Below, in pieces: positions 34,396 to 43,646 of a stretch of 64,000 bases of DNA; the first letter of the stretch is position 1, and each line of letters begins with the position of its first letter. The notes below the pieces were generated by a model. The model made no database searches, was not told the origin of the DNA, and saw only the letters and a list, made by a program, of their open reading frames with translations. Location: positions 62,001 to 126,000 of the forward strand of contig NZ_MKXB01000036.1 of assembly GCF_001865245.1 (NCBI RefSeq). The letters are read 5' to 3'. The DNA is from Streptomyces sp. CC53. Lineage in GTDB: Bacteria > Actinomycetota > Actinomycetes > Streptomycetales > Streptomycetaceae. Position numbers and translations under genes: made by a program.

Positions 34396-35106
34396 CTATC
34401 CGGCCTCGTCGCGCAACTGGTCGGGCGCGAGGACGGTGATGTGGCCGCGGGCCTGCCGGAGCAGGCCGCGGTCGGCGAATTCGTGGAGGACCTTGGTGGC
34501 GGTCTCGCGCGAGGTGCCGGCCAGGGCCGCTAGCTGCTCGTGGGTCAGGGAGATCTGCGGGTGGCGGGTACCGGGCCGCAGGGGGCCGGCCGGGCGTTGG
34601 GCGGTGGTGAGGGTGAGCAGGGTGGTGGCGATGCGCTGGGCGACATTCTTGAACACGGTGTCGGACAGGCGTTGTTCGAGGTCGGCGAGGCGGCGGCCGA
34701 GGATCTCGGTGATGCGGGCGGAGACGCGGGCGTCGGACAGCAGGAAGCGGTGGACGTCGGCGCGGCTCATGACGCAGACGGTGACGTCGTCGAGGGCTTC
34801 CGCGTAGTTGTCGTACATGCGCTGCCCGAGCAGCACCATCTCGCCGAAAATGGTGCCGGGAGTGATGATCGCGCAGGTCAGGGCGCGGCCCTCGGTCGAG
34901 ACGCGGAAGACGCGGACCCGGCCCTTCTTGAGGATGAACAGCACCTCGGAGGGCTGAGCGGGGGAGTGGAGGAGTTCGCCGGCGCTGTAGGTCTTCATGG
35001 GGGCCGCGGCGGCGATGGCGTCCATCTCCGCTTCGCTCAGGTCGCGGAAGATGTCGATCTCGGAGATGCACCAGGTTTTCTCGGCGTCGTCACCGGTGGA
35101 GTTCAT
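34396..35106 (-). CDS. Crp/Fnr-family transcriptional regulator (full length)
   Basis: 236 aa; ATG 35106 with GAGGGG nine bases upstream. Cyclic-nucleotide-binding-like sensor ~15-130 (IFRDLSEAEMDAIAAAAPMK, VLFILKKGRVRVFRVSTEGR, GEMVLLGQRMYDN), dimerisation helix, then winged helix with LTHEQLAALAGTSRETATKV. No Fe-S cysteine cluster is visible, so the ligand is unknown. It is a close paralogue of the truncated gene at 13848. Streptomyces Crp/Fnr proteins of this kind are often placed with stress and redox genes, as here. Confidence 0.88.
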   Translation of the reverse strand: MNSTGDDAEKTWCISEIDIFRDLSEAEMDAIAAAAPMKTYSAGELLHSPAQPSEVLFILKKGRVRVFRVSTEGRALTCAIITPGTIFGEMVLLGQRMYDNYAEALDDVTVCVMSRADVHRFLLSDARVSARITEILGRRLADLEQRLSDTVFKNVAQRIATTLLTLTTAQRPAGPLRPGTRHPQISLTHEQLAALAGTSRETATKVLHEFADRGLLRQARGHITVLAPDQLRDEAG

Positions 35107-35249
35107 GTGGTGGGGCCCCTCGCGTCGTCCCGGTGCCCAGGGCGGGGGAGCGGCTCCCCACGGCGGACTGGCCAGCATGTCTGTGCTGTCGGCCAGACAG
35201 TAACCGCTCGGGGCGCCGGGAGCGGGGTTCGACGCTGCGGGTACGGGTG

Positions 35250-35735
35250 TCATGCGGCGGTCCGTCCGGTGCGTCCGCCCGCCGCCCGCGCGATGCCGGC
35301 GAAAGTGATTCCGGTCAGGAGGCCGAAGACGAGGTGGCCTCCGAAGCTGGAGGCGGTGACGTCGTTCCAGTCGAAGACGGGCATGCCCATGTTGGCGGGC
35401 ATGATCCACAGGGCGCCGAGGGTCCACCATGCCGCGCCGTAGACGAGGCCGAGGAGGACTGCGGGGGCGAACCGCTGGGCGAAATGCCCGAAGACGACTC
35501 CGAAGACGGTGCCGGCCGTCAGCGAGATCGCGAGGTGGACCAGCCAGCCCACGAAGGCGTTGGTCGAGCCGAGCAGCCCGGCCACCATCGTGATCATCGC
35601 GGTGTCCATGACCGGCCGGGACACCGACATCCAGATGCCGAACCCGACACCGCCGACCAGCCCTGCCGCCGCGCCCCACAGGGCGTGTACGGGGATCGCC
35701 GCGATCTTGGGGGATACCTGTGCAGCCGTGGTCAT
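35250..35735 (-). CDS. Small integral membrane protein, conserved type
   Basis: 161 aa; ATG 35735 is preferred over 35744 because GGAGGG then lies nine bases upstream. Four hydrophobic helices rich in Gly and Ala: VHALWGAAAGLVGGVGFGIW, a TMVAGLLGSTNAFVGWLVH helix, LAISLTAGTVFGVVFGHFAQ, and a C-terminal GGHLVFGLLTGITFAGIA. The glycine-zipper pattern resembles small YagU/DUF1440-like proteins; function unknown. A decayed second copy lies at 53696-53870. A conserved motif at 35809-35822 lies upstream. Confidence 0.7.
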   Translation of the reverse strand: MTTAAQVSPKIAAIPVHALWGAAAGLVGGVGFGIWMSVSRPVMDTAMITMVAGLLGSTNAFVGWLVHLAISLTAGTVFGVVFGHFAQRFAPAVLLGLVYGAAWWTLGALWIMPANMGMPVFDWNDVTASSFGGHLVFGLLTGITFAGIARAAGGRTGRTAA

Positions 35736-35808
35736 GATGATCATCCCTCCGATGGGAGTGTTCTGCCGCTTTCACGGCAGACGCTAGGGCGGAACGGCAC
35801 CCGGGTAT

Positions 35809-35822
35809 GTGACCGCGCTTAC
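35809..35822. promoter_or_regulatory. Shared 14-bp motif GTGACCGCGCTTAC, copy 1
   Basis: Identical to 52161-52174, and similar over a longer span to 55230-55260. All three lie upstream of minus-strand genes (35735, 52091, 55066) in the same orientation; the first two are within about 75 bp of the start. Candidate promoter or regulator site. Confidence 0.55.
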
Positions 35823-35925
35823 CTACGGGCCAGTAGATCCCTCGCCCAGGTCCGGTTGCCGGTAGCGGACCCGGGTGGGTCCATGGAGATGGGCGCATGG
35901 CCGAGAAGAGGGAGCGAGGCGGCGC

Positions 35926-36381
35926 ATGGGCATCGACGTGGCCGTGGAGCGGGTGATCCCGCTGCCCCGTGAGCGGGTGGCCGCCTACGCGATGGACTGG
36001 CGCCACGACGCGGAGTGGACACAGGGCATCCGTACGGCGGAGCTGACGCGCCAGGCCGATGGCGGCGGCTTCGGGGTCGGCGCCGAGGTGACCCGTACCG
36101 CGTACTTCCTGGGCAAGCGGATCGACTACGTGCTGCGCGTCGCCGTCCACGATCCGCCGCGGTTGCTGGACATGGTGTCGGTTGCGGGCCCGATGCCCAT
36201 GCATGTGACCTACACCTTCGACCCGGACCCCGGCGGCGGCACCATCGCCCGGATCCGCGTAAGGGGTGACGCGTCCGGCCTGTACGGTCTCGCTGCGCCG
36301 CTCATGGGGCGCAAGGTGCGATCCTCGCTGGTCAAGGATCTGCGGGATCTGGAACAGCGGCTGAGCGCGCCGCGGGACTGA
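35926..36381 (+). CDS. SRPBCC-family (polyketide cyclase-like) protein
   Basis: 151 aa from ATG 35926. Helix-grip pattern: IDVAVERVIPLPRERVAAYA, a DAEWTQGIRTAEL turn, central strands GVGAEVTRTAYFLGKRIDYV, and a long C-terminal helix VRSSLVKDLRDLEQRLS. Such proteins bind lipids or hydrophobic small molecules. Substrate unknown. The gene is followed after 13 bp by the TfoX-like gene. Confidence 0.75.
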   Translation: MGIDVAVERVIPLPRERVAAYAMDWRHDAEWTQGIRTAELTRQADGGGFGVGAEVTRTAYFLGKRIDYVLRVAVHDPPRLLDMVSVAGPMPMHVTYTFDPDPGGGTIARIRVRGDASGLYGLAAPLMGRKVRSSLVKDLRDLEQRLSAPRD

Positions 36382-36394
36382 TCACGAGGGCGGC

Positions 36395-36724
36395 ATGGCA
36401 TTCGACGAGGGACTGGCGGAGCGGGTCCGTGCCCACCTGGGCGCGGACCCCGCGGTCATGGAGAAGCGGATGTTCGGCGGCCTGGCCTTCCTGCACGCCG
36501 GCAACATGGCCGTGGGCGTGATCGGCGACGACCTGATGGTCCGGGTCGGCCCCGACGCCACCGACACCGCCCTCGCACGCCCGGGAGCGCGGGTCTTCGA
36601 CTTCACCGGCCGCCCGATGCGCGGCTGGGTCGTCGTAGACGCCTCAGTATTGACCGAGGACGAGGCCCTGGCCGAATGGGTGGACCAGGGGTACGCGTTC
36701 GCCGCCGGTCTGCCCCCCAAGTGA
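36395..36724 (+). CDS. TfoX N-terminal domain protein
   Basis: 109 aa; ATG 36395 with GAGGG upstream. The whole protein is one TfoX/Sxy N-terminal domain: AERVRAHLGADPAVMEKRMF, GGLAFLHAGNMAVGVIGDDL, RPMRGWVVVD. In actinobacteria these stand-alone domains have no assigned role in competence. Likely co-transcribed with the SRPBCC gene. Confidence 0.8.
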   Translation: MAFDEGLAERVRAHLGADPAVMEKRMFGGLAFLHAGNMAVGVIGDDLMVRVGPDATDTALARPGARVFDFTGRPMRGWVVVDASVLTEDEALAEWVDQGYAFAAGLPPK

Positions 36725-36823
36725 CGTGACGCGCCGGCGTTCGGACAGGAGTCGCAGGGGCCGTCGGCGAGGCCTAGCGTGGACGGAGGGGCCCGTTCCG
36801 CTCTGCTGAGAGGAGTGGTCGCC

Positions 36824-37216
36824 ATGGCGGGACGTAGCCGGAGCGAGGTGGAGGCGGAGATCAAGGAGACCTTGGGACTCGTGCCCCATTTCTTCTCCCG
36901 GATCCCCGACGACCTGCTGGACTACGAGTGGGAGATCTTCAAGAAGCTCGAGCTCGGCGAGACGCTGATCCCGAACAAGTACAAGGAACTGATCGGGATC
37001 GCGCTGCACTCGGAGACGAAGTGCCGTTACTGCACGCTCTTCCACACCGAGGCGGCGAAACTCTTCGGGGCCACGGACGAGGAGATCCAGGAAGCGGTCC
37101 ACTACGCGAAGAACAGCCTCGGCTGGAGCGGGTACCTCAACGGCATCCGCGAGGACTACGACGACTTCGAGAAGGAACTCGGCCAGATCAAGGAATACCT
37201 GTCGTCGAAGGGCTGA
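36824..37216 (+). CDS. AhpD-like carboxymuconolactone decarboxylase family protein
   Basis: 130 aa; ATG 36824 with AGAGGAG upstream, preferred over GTG 36779. Helical AhpD fold with the redox motif SETKCRYCTLFHTEAAKLFG: Cys-x-x-Cys and the following His, with Glu three residues before the first Cys. It predicts peroxidase-linked or alkylhydroperoxidase activity. The neighbouring glutaredoxin and disulfide reductase make a thiol-redox role plausible. Confidence 0.85.
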   Translation: MAGRSRSEVEAEIKETLGLVPHFFSRIPDDLLDYEWEIFKKLELGETLIPNKYKELIGIALHSETKCRYCTLFHTEAAKLFGATDEEIQEAVHYAKNSLGWSGYLNGIREDYDDFEKELGQIKEYLSSKG

Positions 37217-37218
37217 TC

Positions 37219-37428
37219 ATGCACCTGGAGTGGGCCTGGCCCGGCGTCCTGCGCGCGACCGCGCACGCCTTCGAGTTCGCGGCGCTGGTGGCCGCCGCCC
37301 GTTACGTGGCCGAGTTCGCTCCGCCCGACATCCCCGAGGAATCGCTGGAGCAGCTCAAACACGTGCTGAGCGACTACGACACCCAGGCACGCCGACTGCA
37401 TGGCACGCCCGCCCCGGACGGGCCATGA
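37219..37428 (+). CDS. Small protein of unknown function
   Basis: 69 aa; ATG 37219 two bases after the AhpD-like stop, so translationally coupled. One amphipathic or hydrophobic helix (VLRATAHAFEFAALVAAARY) and an acidic helix (PEESLEQLKHVLSDYDTQ). I recognise no family. Confidence 0.55.
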   Translation: MHLEWAWPGVLRATAHAFEFAALVAAARYVAEFAPPDIPEESLEQLKHVLSDYDTQARRLHGTPAPDGP

Positions 37429-37650
37429 AAGACGCCGCACGCGCGCCGCATGCCCGACGGCGCGACGGCCGTTCGCCGGCGCTGCCCGGGCTCGTTCCGT
37501 GCGGGCGGGCCACGCCGTAGCACCATGATCGCCCTCGGACGGGTAGGCGCTTTCATGCTCTGAGCTGGATACCACGGGTGTGACACCAGCCGGCTGGAAT
37601 ACGGGGCCTTGCCGGCAGGGTTTCCCACACGTCACCCCCGGAGGTCCGTC

Positions 37651-37992
37651 ATGCCTGATTCCGTCCCCGCGACCCTGCGGGTGTACTGGCGCCCCGGCTG
37701 TCCGTACTGCGCCGTCCTGCGTCGACGGCTCCGCTGCGCTGGCTTGGCCTACGAGGCAGTCGACATCTGGCAGGACGAGAAGGCAGCCGCCTACGTCAGA
37801 TCGGTCAACTCCGGGAACGAGACCGTGCCCACCGTCGCGGTCGCCGGGCACACGCTGACCAATCCCAGCGTCAGGCAGGTGACGGACCTGATCCGGCAGC
37901 ACGCCCCGCAGCTCTTGCCGAGCACTGCCCAGTCACCTGATGCGCGCCGCCGGCACCGCCGCTGGCCCTGGCCCTGGCGCCGCGCGGAATAG
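37651..37992 (+). CDS. Glutaredoxin-like (mycoredoxin-type) protein
   Basis: 113 aa; ATG 37651 with GGAGG seven bases before. VYWRPGCPYC active site (C17, C20), cis-Pro in NETVPTVAVAGHTLTNPS and TDLI helix. Similar to actinobacterial mycoredoxins, which reduce mycothiol-mixed disulfides. The last ~25 residues are a basic, Trp-rich tail not typical of the family. Confidence 0.88.
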   Translation: MPDSVPATLRVYWRPGCPYCAVLRRRLRCAGLAYEAVDIWQDEKAAAYVRSVNSGNETVPTVAVAGHTLTNPSVRQVTDLIRQHAPQLLPSTAQSPDARRRHRRWPWPWRRAE

Positions 37993-38041
37993 CCGGGGGT
38001 CGGCTCGCCCCTCGTGCGGTCCGATCGGATTCGGCAGCGTC

Positions 38042-39406
38042 TCAGTCGTCGGCAAGGTCCGCGAGGGCACTTTCCACGGCACGATGGAACGTCGGATAGG
38101 CGTAGATCATGTGGCGCAGCGATTCGACCGGCACCTTGGCCTGGACGGCGACCGCGAGCCCGTAGAGCACTTCACCGCCCGCCGGCCCGGCCGCGGTGGC
38201 ACCCACCAGTACGCCGCGCTCGGCGTCCTCCACGAGTTTGACCACGCCCTCGTTGCCTGCCTTGTGGATCCAGCCGCGTGCGGAGGACGGAACCTGGGAC
38301 ACCCCCGTGCGCACCCGCAGGCCCTGTTCGAGTGCCTGCGCCTCGGTCAGGCCGACCGAGCCGATCTCCGGGTCTGTGAAGGTGACCCGGGGCAGGGCAC
38401 GGTAGTCGGCCTCAGGGCCAGGCTCGGCCAGGATCGACCGTACGCCGATCTCCGCCTGGTACATCGCCACATGAGTGAACGCACCGTGCCCGGTCACATC
38501 GCCGATCCCCCACAGCCCGGGGGCCGCCAGCATATGCGGATCGACGGCCAGGGCGCGGGCCTGCGGGTCCAGCCCGATCGTCTCCAGGCCCAGACCGCTC
38601 AGGTCCGGGCGGCGGCCGGTGGCGACCAGCAGACGCTCGGCGCTGAGCTCCTCCCCGCCGTCCAGGGCGAGGGTGAACGTCTCGTCGGCGTACCGTACGG
38701 AGGCGGCGCGCGTGCCGGTGCGCAGGGTGACTCCTTCGGCGCCGAGCACCCCGGCGATCAGTTCGCCGCTCTCCAGCTCCTCCAGGGGCAGCAGCCGGTC
38801 CAGGGCCTCGACGACCGTGACCCACGTACCGAAACGCGCGAAGACTTGGGCGAGTTCAAGACCGATGGCGCCGCCGCCGAGCACCAGGAGCGAGGACGGC
38901 ACCTCCTTGGCGGCGACCGCCTCACGGTTGGTCCAGTACGGGACCTGCTCCAGGCCCGGCACCGGCGGCGCCCAGGGGCGGCCACCGGTGGCGATGACCA
39001 CGCCCCGCCGGGCCGTGTACCTCTGGCCCGCCGCCTGGACCCGGCCCGGGCCCGTCAGCACGCCCCGTCCGCGGACGAAGTGCCCGCCCTTGGCGACGAA
39101 CCGGTCGACGGCCACCTGATCGTTCCAGTCGTCCGTGGCTTCGTCGCGGATCCGGGCCGCTACCTGACCCCAGTCAGGGGCCACCTGCACCCGCCCGGCG
39201 ATGCCGGGAACGCGGCGGGCCTCGGCCAGGAGATTTCCCGCGCGGATCATCATCTTGGACGGCACGCAGCCCCAGTACGGACACTCACCGCCTACCAACT
39301 CCGCCTCGATGCCCGTCACGTGCAGTCCGGCCTCGGCCAGCCGCCCGGCGACGTGCTCCCCGCCCGGCCCCATCCCGATGACCACGACATCGGTCTCCCA
39401 GCTCAT
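38042..39406 (-). CDS. FAD/NAD(P)-dependent disulfide oxidoreductase
   Basis: 454 aa; ATG 39406 with GGAGGA seven bases upstream (39433 is too far). FAD motif VVVIGMGPGGEHVAGRLAEA, redox disulfide GGECPYWGCVPSK (C42, C47), NAD motif LLVLGGGAIGLELAQVFARF, second FAD motif WGIGDVTGHGAFTHVAMYQ, and a dimerisation domain ending AYPTFHRAVESAL. The His of HxxxxE is in the TFHRAVE segment. Mycothione, mercuric and lipoamide reductases all have this plan; the exact substrate is unclear. Two more members of the superfamily lie at 46331 and 57018. Confidence 0.85.
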   Translation of the reverse strand: MSWETDVVVIGMGPGGEHVAGRLAEAGLHVTGIEAELVGGECPYWGCVPSKMMIRAGNLLAEARRVPGIAGRVQVAPDWGQVAARIRDEATDDWNDQVAVDRFVAKGGHFVRGRGVLTGPGRVQAAGQRYTARRGVVIATGGRPWAPPVPGLEQVPYWTNREAVAAKEVPSSLLVLGGGAIGLELAQVFARFGTWVTVVEALDRLLPLEELESGELIAGVLGAEGVTLRTGTRAASVRYADETFTLALDGGEELSAERLLVATGRRPDLSGLGLETIGLDPQARALAVDPHMLAAPGLWGIGDVTGHGAFTHVAMYQAEIGVRSILAEPGPEADYRALPRVTFTDPEIGSVGLTEAQALEQGLRVRTGVSQVPSSARGWIHKAGNEGVVKLVEDAERGVLVGATAAGPAGGEVLYGLAVAVQAKVPVESLRHMIYAYPTFHRAVESALADLADD

Positions 39407-39612
39407 ATGCCCGTCCTCCTCCATCGCTTTCACTCCGTTTTGCTGGCATATGGGGAACCCGTCGAAACCGCCCGAACCTTCCCTCCCATCATCACCTCGG
39501 GCCGCAGCCCCCGCCGGGCGGACCTGATGCGGGGAAGGATGCGCCGCTGCGGTCGGGTTCCCCTTCCGGCGTGGGCCGGCCGGCGGTCCAGGGAGACGAA
39601 GGGAGCAGCGGC

Positions 39613-39915
39613 ATGTGGCGTGCGGTCTGGAACGGAGCGGTCGTGGCGAGGGCGGCGCACTCCGAGGTCGTGGAGGGCAATCGCTACTTTCCGCCCGAGG
39701 CCCTGAGGTGGGAATACTTCACGGACAGCGCCACCACTTCCGTGTGCGGGTGGAAGGGCGAGGCCCGCTACCTGACCTTGCAGGTGGACGGGAGGACGAA
39801 TCCTGACGCGGCCTGGTACTACCCCGCGCCGATGCCGGCTGCCGCAGCGATCGCGGGACGTGTCGCGTTCTGGCACGGTGTCGTCGTGGAACAGGAACCG
39901 GAGGAGCCGGCGTGA
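39613..39915 (+). CDS. DUF427 domain protein (copy 1)
   Basis: 100 aa; ATG 39613, GGGAG eight bases before. Single DUF427 domain: RAVWNGAVVARAAHSEVVEG, RYFPPEAL, CGWKGEARYLTLQVDG, DAAWYYPAP. Function of the family is not established. It overlaps the GH15 gene by four bases (GTGA). Closely similar to the copy at 48625. Confidence 0.85.
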   Translation: MWRAVWNGAVVARAAHSEVVEGNRYFPPEALRWEYFTDSATTSVCGWKGEARYLTLQVDGRTNPDAAWYYPAPMPAAAAIAGRVAFWHGVVVEQEPEEPA

Positions 39916-41777
39916 CGGGGCCGACGGCGGGCAGCGGAAGCGCGAGCACGCCCATCGGCGACTACGGGCTGCTGTCCGACCGGCACAGTGCGGCCCTGGT
40001 CAGCCGCACCGGCGCGGTCGACTGGCTCTGCTTCCCCCGCTTCGACAGCGCGGCCGTCTTCGCCGCGCTGCTCGACGAACGTGCCGGGAGCTGGACGATC
40101 CGGCCGACCAGCGAAGCCGAGGTCTCCCGCGGCTACCTCGACGACAGCATGGTGCTGCGTACCAACTTCACCACGCCCACCGGAACAATCACCCTCACCG
40201 ACGCCCTGGCCACCGGCTCCGACCCCGACCCGCACCGGCTCGGGGCACAGGCCCCCCATCTGCTCATCCGCTCGGTCACCTGCACTCAAGGCTCGGTCGA
40301 GATCACGCTGGACTTCCGCCCCCGCCCCGAGTACGGACTCGTAGTACCCCTGCTGTCGGCGTGCGAGGGCGGAATCCAGGCCCGGGGAGGACCCGCCGTC
40401 CTGACCCTCAGCAGCCCGCTGCCGCTCGACGTGGACACCAAGGCGGCCACTGCCACAGCCACCCTGAAGGCCGGCCAGACACTGAACTTCGCCCTGCACT
40501 GGGCCCCGCTCGGCGGTCCCGCGCCCCGGGTCTGGCGGCAGGACGAGCTCGCCGAAGGGCTTGAGCAGACCGTCACGGCCTGGCAGTCGTGGTCGCGGAT
40601 GCACCAGACCTACTCCGGGCCCTGGCGGGAGCAGGTGCACCAATCCGGACGGTTCCTGCAAGCGCTGTCCTACCAGCCCACCGGAGCGATCGTGGCCGCC
40701 GCGACCACATCCCTGCCCGAGGAACCCGGCGGGGCACGCAACTGGGACTACCGCTACTCCTGGGTGCGCGACGCCGCATTCACCATGGACGCCTTGTGGG
40801 TGGCCGCCTGCCCCGACGAGGCCGACGAGTTCTTCACGTTCATGGCCGCCGCCGCGGCCACCGGCTGGACCGGCTCACATCTACAGATCATGTACGGCAT
40901 CGGAGGCGAGCACGACCTCACCGAACGCGAGCTGCCCCATCTGGCCGGATGGCGCGGAAGCCGACCCGTGCGCGTCGGAAACGGAGCCTGGAGCCAGCCC
41001 CAGCTCGACGTGTACGGCGAACTCCTCGACACCGCGGCCCGCTTCGAGGACCAACTCACCTCAGGCCCGGCGCTGTGCGTCTTCCTGACCGGCCTGGCCG
41101 ACACTGCGTCCGAGGTCTGGCAGCGCCCCGACCACGGGATCTGGGAGATCCGAGGCGAGCCGCGGCACTTCCTGTACTCCAAGCTCATGTGCTGGGTGGC
41201 CCTCGACCGGGCCGTACGCCTCGCCGACCGTCTGCAGGCCACCGAGCGCGTTCCCGAGTGGTGTGCGACCCGCGACGAGATCCGCGAAGCGATCCTCGAA
41301 CACGGCTGGAGCCCAGTCGCCAGCGCCTACACCCAGTCCTTCGGGAGCGACGCCTTGGATGCGTCCGCTCTGATGCTGCCGCTCACCGGCTTCCTGCCCG
41401 CCGACGACCCGCGCATCCAGGCCACCATCGACGCCATCACCGAGCGCCTGACCGACCGCAACGGCCTGGTACGGCGCTATCACACGGCAACCGGCGTCGA
41501 CGGGCTGAGCGGGCAGGAGGGCAGCTTCCTGCTGTGCACCTTCTGGCTCGCCCACGCCCAAGCCCTGGCAGGCAGGATCTCCCAGGCCCGCACCACCTTC
41601 GAGCAGGCCGCCGCCCACGCCAACGACCTCGGCCTGCTGGCCGAACAGGCCGACCCGCGGACCGGGGCCCTGCTGGGCAACTTCCCCCAAGCGTTCAGCC
41701 ACATCGGCCTGGTCAACGCCGCCTGGGCCATCGCCCAGGCCGAAGAGCAGGCCAACGAACGGCAGAAAGAGAACTGA
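39912..41777 (+). CDS. Glycoside hydrolase family 15 protein
   Basis: 621 aa; GTG 39912 overlaps the preceding stop. N-terminal beta-sandwich (IGDYGLLSDRHSAALVSRTG, VDWLCFPRFDS) then an (alpha/alpha)6 barrel from ~residue 240 with ARNWDYRYSWVRDAAFTMDA and GEHDLTERELPHLAGW carrying an acidic active-site position. The same plan is found in actinobacterial GH15 trehalases and glucoamylase-like enzymes. No signal peptide, so it is cytoplasmic; trehalose or malto-oligosaccharide hydrolysis is likely. Confidence 0.88.
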   Translation: MTGPTAGSGSASTPIGDYGLLSDRHSAALVSRTGAVDWLCFPRFDSAAVFAALLDERAGSWTIRPTSEAEVSRGYLDDSMVLRTNFTTPTGTITLTDALATGSDPDPHRLGAQAPHLLIRSVTCTQGSVEITLDFRPRPEYGLVVPLLSACEGGIQARGGPAVLTLSSPLPLDVDTKAATATATLKAGQTLNFALHWAPLGGPAPRVWRQDELAEGLEQTVTAWQSWSRMHQTYSGPWREQVHQSGRFLQALSYQPTGAIVAAATTSLPEEPGGARNWDYRYSWVRDAAFTMDALWVAACPDEADEFFTFMAAAAATGWTGSHLQIMYGIGGEHDLTERELPHLAGWRGSRPVRVGNGAWSQPQLDVYGELLDTAARFEDQLTSGPALCVFLTGLADTASEVWQRPDHGIWEIRGEPRHFLYSKLMCWVALDRAVRLADRLQATERVPEWCATRDEIREAILEHGWSPVASAYTQSFGSDALDASALMLPLTGFLPADDPRIQATIDAITERLTDRNGLVRRYHTATGVDGLSGQEGSFLLCTFWLAHAQALAGRISQARTTFEQAAAHANDLGLLAEQADPRTGALLGNFPQAFSHIGLVNAAWAIAQAEEQANERQKEN

Positions 41778-41870
41778 CCCACAGAGGAACCCGCCGCCCC
41801 TCCGCACCCCGGAGTTCGGCACCGCTCGACGCAGGGCTCAGCGCTGGGGCCTGCTCTCCCTGATACCGTC

Positions 41871-42278
41871 ATGGTCGTCACCGTCGCCGCCGTCGTCGCC
41901 ACCCACAACCTGGCCATCGGCGTCGTCCTCGGCTCCATCACGGCCATGGTGATCTTCGCCAAGCGTGTCGCCCACTTCGCCCAGGTCACCGGAGTCGTCG
42001 ACCCCGATGGCAACCAGGTCGTGTACGCGGTCACCGGCGAGCTGTTCTTCGCCTCCAGCAACGACCTCGTCGGCCAGTTCGACTGCAAGGACGACCCGGA
42101 CGACGTCGTCATCGACCTCACCGACGCGCACATCTGGGACGCCTCCTCGGTCGCGGCCCTGGACGCCATCGAGAACAAGTACGCCCAGCGCGGCAAGAAG
42201 GTCACCATCGTCGGCCTGAACAAGCCCAGCGCCGACATGCACGACAAGCTCGCGGGCCAGCTCACCGTCGGCCACTGA
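41871..42278 (+). pseudogene. C-terminal remnant of a SulP anion transporter (STAS domain)
   Basis: 135-codon frame. It starts with the last membrane helix of SulP carriers (VVATHNLAIGVVLGSITAMV), then a complete STAS domain (LFFASSNDLVGQFDC, VVIDLTDAHIWDASSVAALD). The preceding ~430 residues with the transport core are absent; a few homologous codons continue upstream of the ATG. It cannot transport, but a stand-alone STAS domain might still fold. Confidence 0.8.
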
Positions 42279-42602
42279 GCCGGATCACCAGGACGAGGGG
42301 CGGCAGCGGCGTTCCCCGCGCGGCGTCTGGCGTGCTCGCCGTTGGCGTCGCTTGATCATGGAAGGACGGAGATCGCCCTGGCCGAGGTCATGGACCCGGC
42401 GCGCCTCCCCGCCCCGCTCCGCACGAGATCGGGCACGTGGCAAACGCGCATCGTGTTCTTCGTCCTGATCCGCACGCCAAGGTCCTGTGCGACTACGCCA
42501 GCCACGGCTTGACCGACTCGCGCGGGGAAGGGGCGCCGTCCTCGAAGCGCGCCGCGACGAAGGCGGGGAGGCACCCACAGCTCCACCGCAGGAGGCAGCG
42601 AC
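42279..42602. other. 324-bp stretch without a recognisable gene
   Basis: Lies between the SulP remnant and the stop of the AraC-type gene. No open frame here has a recognisable domain or start signal. Confidence 0.45.
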
Positions 42603-43523
42603 CTACGCGGTCCGGCTGGACCGAAAATCGGTCGGGGTGGTCCCGAAGTGATCACGGAAGGCATGCGAGAAATGGCTGCGGCTGGCGAACCCGACACGTC
42701 GGCCGATGGCGTCGACGGGCAGGGTCGTGCTCTGCAGTAGATCTGCCGCTCGCCGCAGCCTGATATCCCGAAGCAACTCCATGGGGGTGCGCCCGAAGAA
42801 CGTCTTGAACTCACACGCGAACGCGGAACGGCTCATGGAAACCTGTGCCGCGAGCGACTCGAGCGAGTGGCCGTTCTCGGGCCGTTCAAGCATGATTTCC
42901 AGCGCGCGCGCCATCCGGGGCTCGTCCAGCGCTGCCAGCCAGGGAAGCACGCAGGTGTCACCTGTGGAGAGCCGCCGGAGCAGGAGCACGAGGCACTCGT
43001 TCATGAGCGAGGCGAGCAGCATTCTGCTGCCCGGCGCCGGGGCCCGACTCTCCGCGAGGAGTCGCGCGAAGATGTGCGCCATCTCGTCCTGACCGGCGAA
43101 GTCCGTCACTAGGGGATCGGCGAGCAGGTCAAAAAGACCCGGGCCATGTGCGTACGACGCCTGCAATCGACCGCACGCGACGACGAGAGCGTGGCCCTCG
43201 TCCTGACCGTTGTCACCCCCGGTGAACACCTGCATGGCATCCACCTCGCCCACGGCCGAGACGCTCCTGAGCTGCCGCTCAGCCACGCCAGAGGCACGCC
43301 GAATGGCATGTGTGAGGTGCGCCGGCATCACCACGAGATGTCCCTGCCGCACCGCTCGCGCCCGCGTCGGCCCCCACACCACCTCCCCATCACCTTCAAG
43401 GACGAAATGCAAGGTGACGTCATCCCGGGCGTCCAGCCGCATCGAAGAGCCGGCGGGAATCCGGCACAACGCGAACGGCTCGACGTGTACGGCGAGGCTG
43501 TCCAGCAAACGCTCCAGCAGCAT
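42603..43523 (-). CDS. AraC-family transcriptional regulator
   Basis: 306 aa; ATG 43523. N-terminal cupin-like sensor (~1-150, with HLVVMPAHLTHAIRRA), then two helix-turn-helix motifs: LESLAAQVSMSRSAFACEFK and DAIGRRVGFASRSHFSHAFR. It is divergent from the isochorismatase-like hydrolase, 123 bp apart, and is the likely regulator of it. Confidence 0.9.
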   Translation of the reverse strand: MLLERLLDSLAVHVEPFALCRIPAGSSMRLDARDDVTLHFVLEGDGEVVWGPTRARAVRQGHLVVMPAHLTHAIRRASGVAERQLRSVSAVGEVDAMQVFTGGDNGQDEGHALVVACGRLQASYAHGPGLFDLLADPLVTDFAGQDEMAHIFARLLAESRAPAPGSRMLLASLMNECLVLLLRRLSTGDTCVLPWLAALDEPRMARALEIMLERPENGHSLESLAAQVSMSRSAFACEFKTFFGRTPMELLRDIRLRRAADLLQSTTLPVDAIGRRVGFASRSHFSHAFRDHFGTTPTDFRSSRTA

Positions 43524-43646
43524 GCACCGACCGTAGCAACGCGGAGGTCCTTGGACGCCGCCGCACGTATGCGAGACCTATCCATACGGCTTCAGGGAGA
43601 CGCTGAACACAACGTGGATGCCCGAACCGGAACAAAGGGGAGCGTC

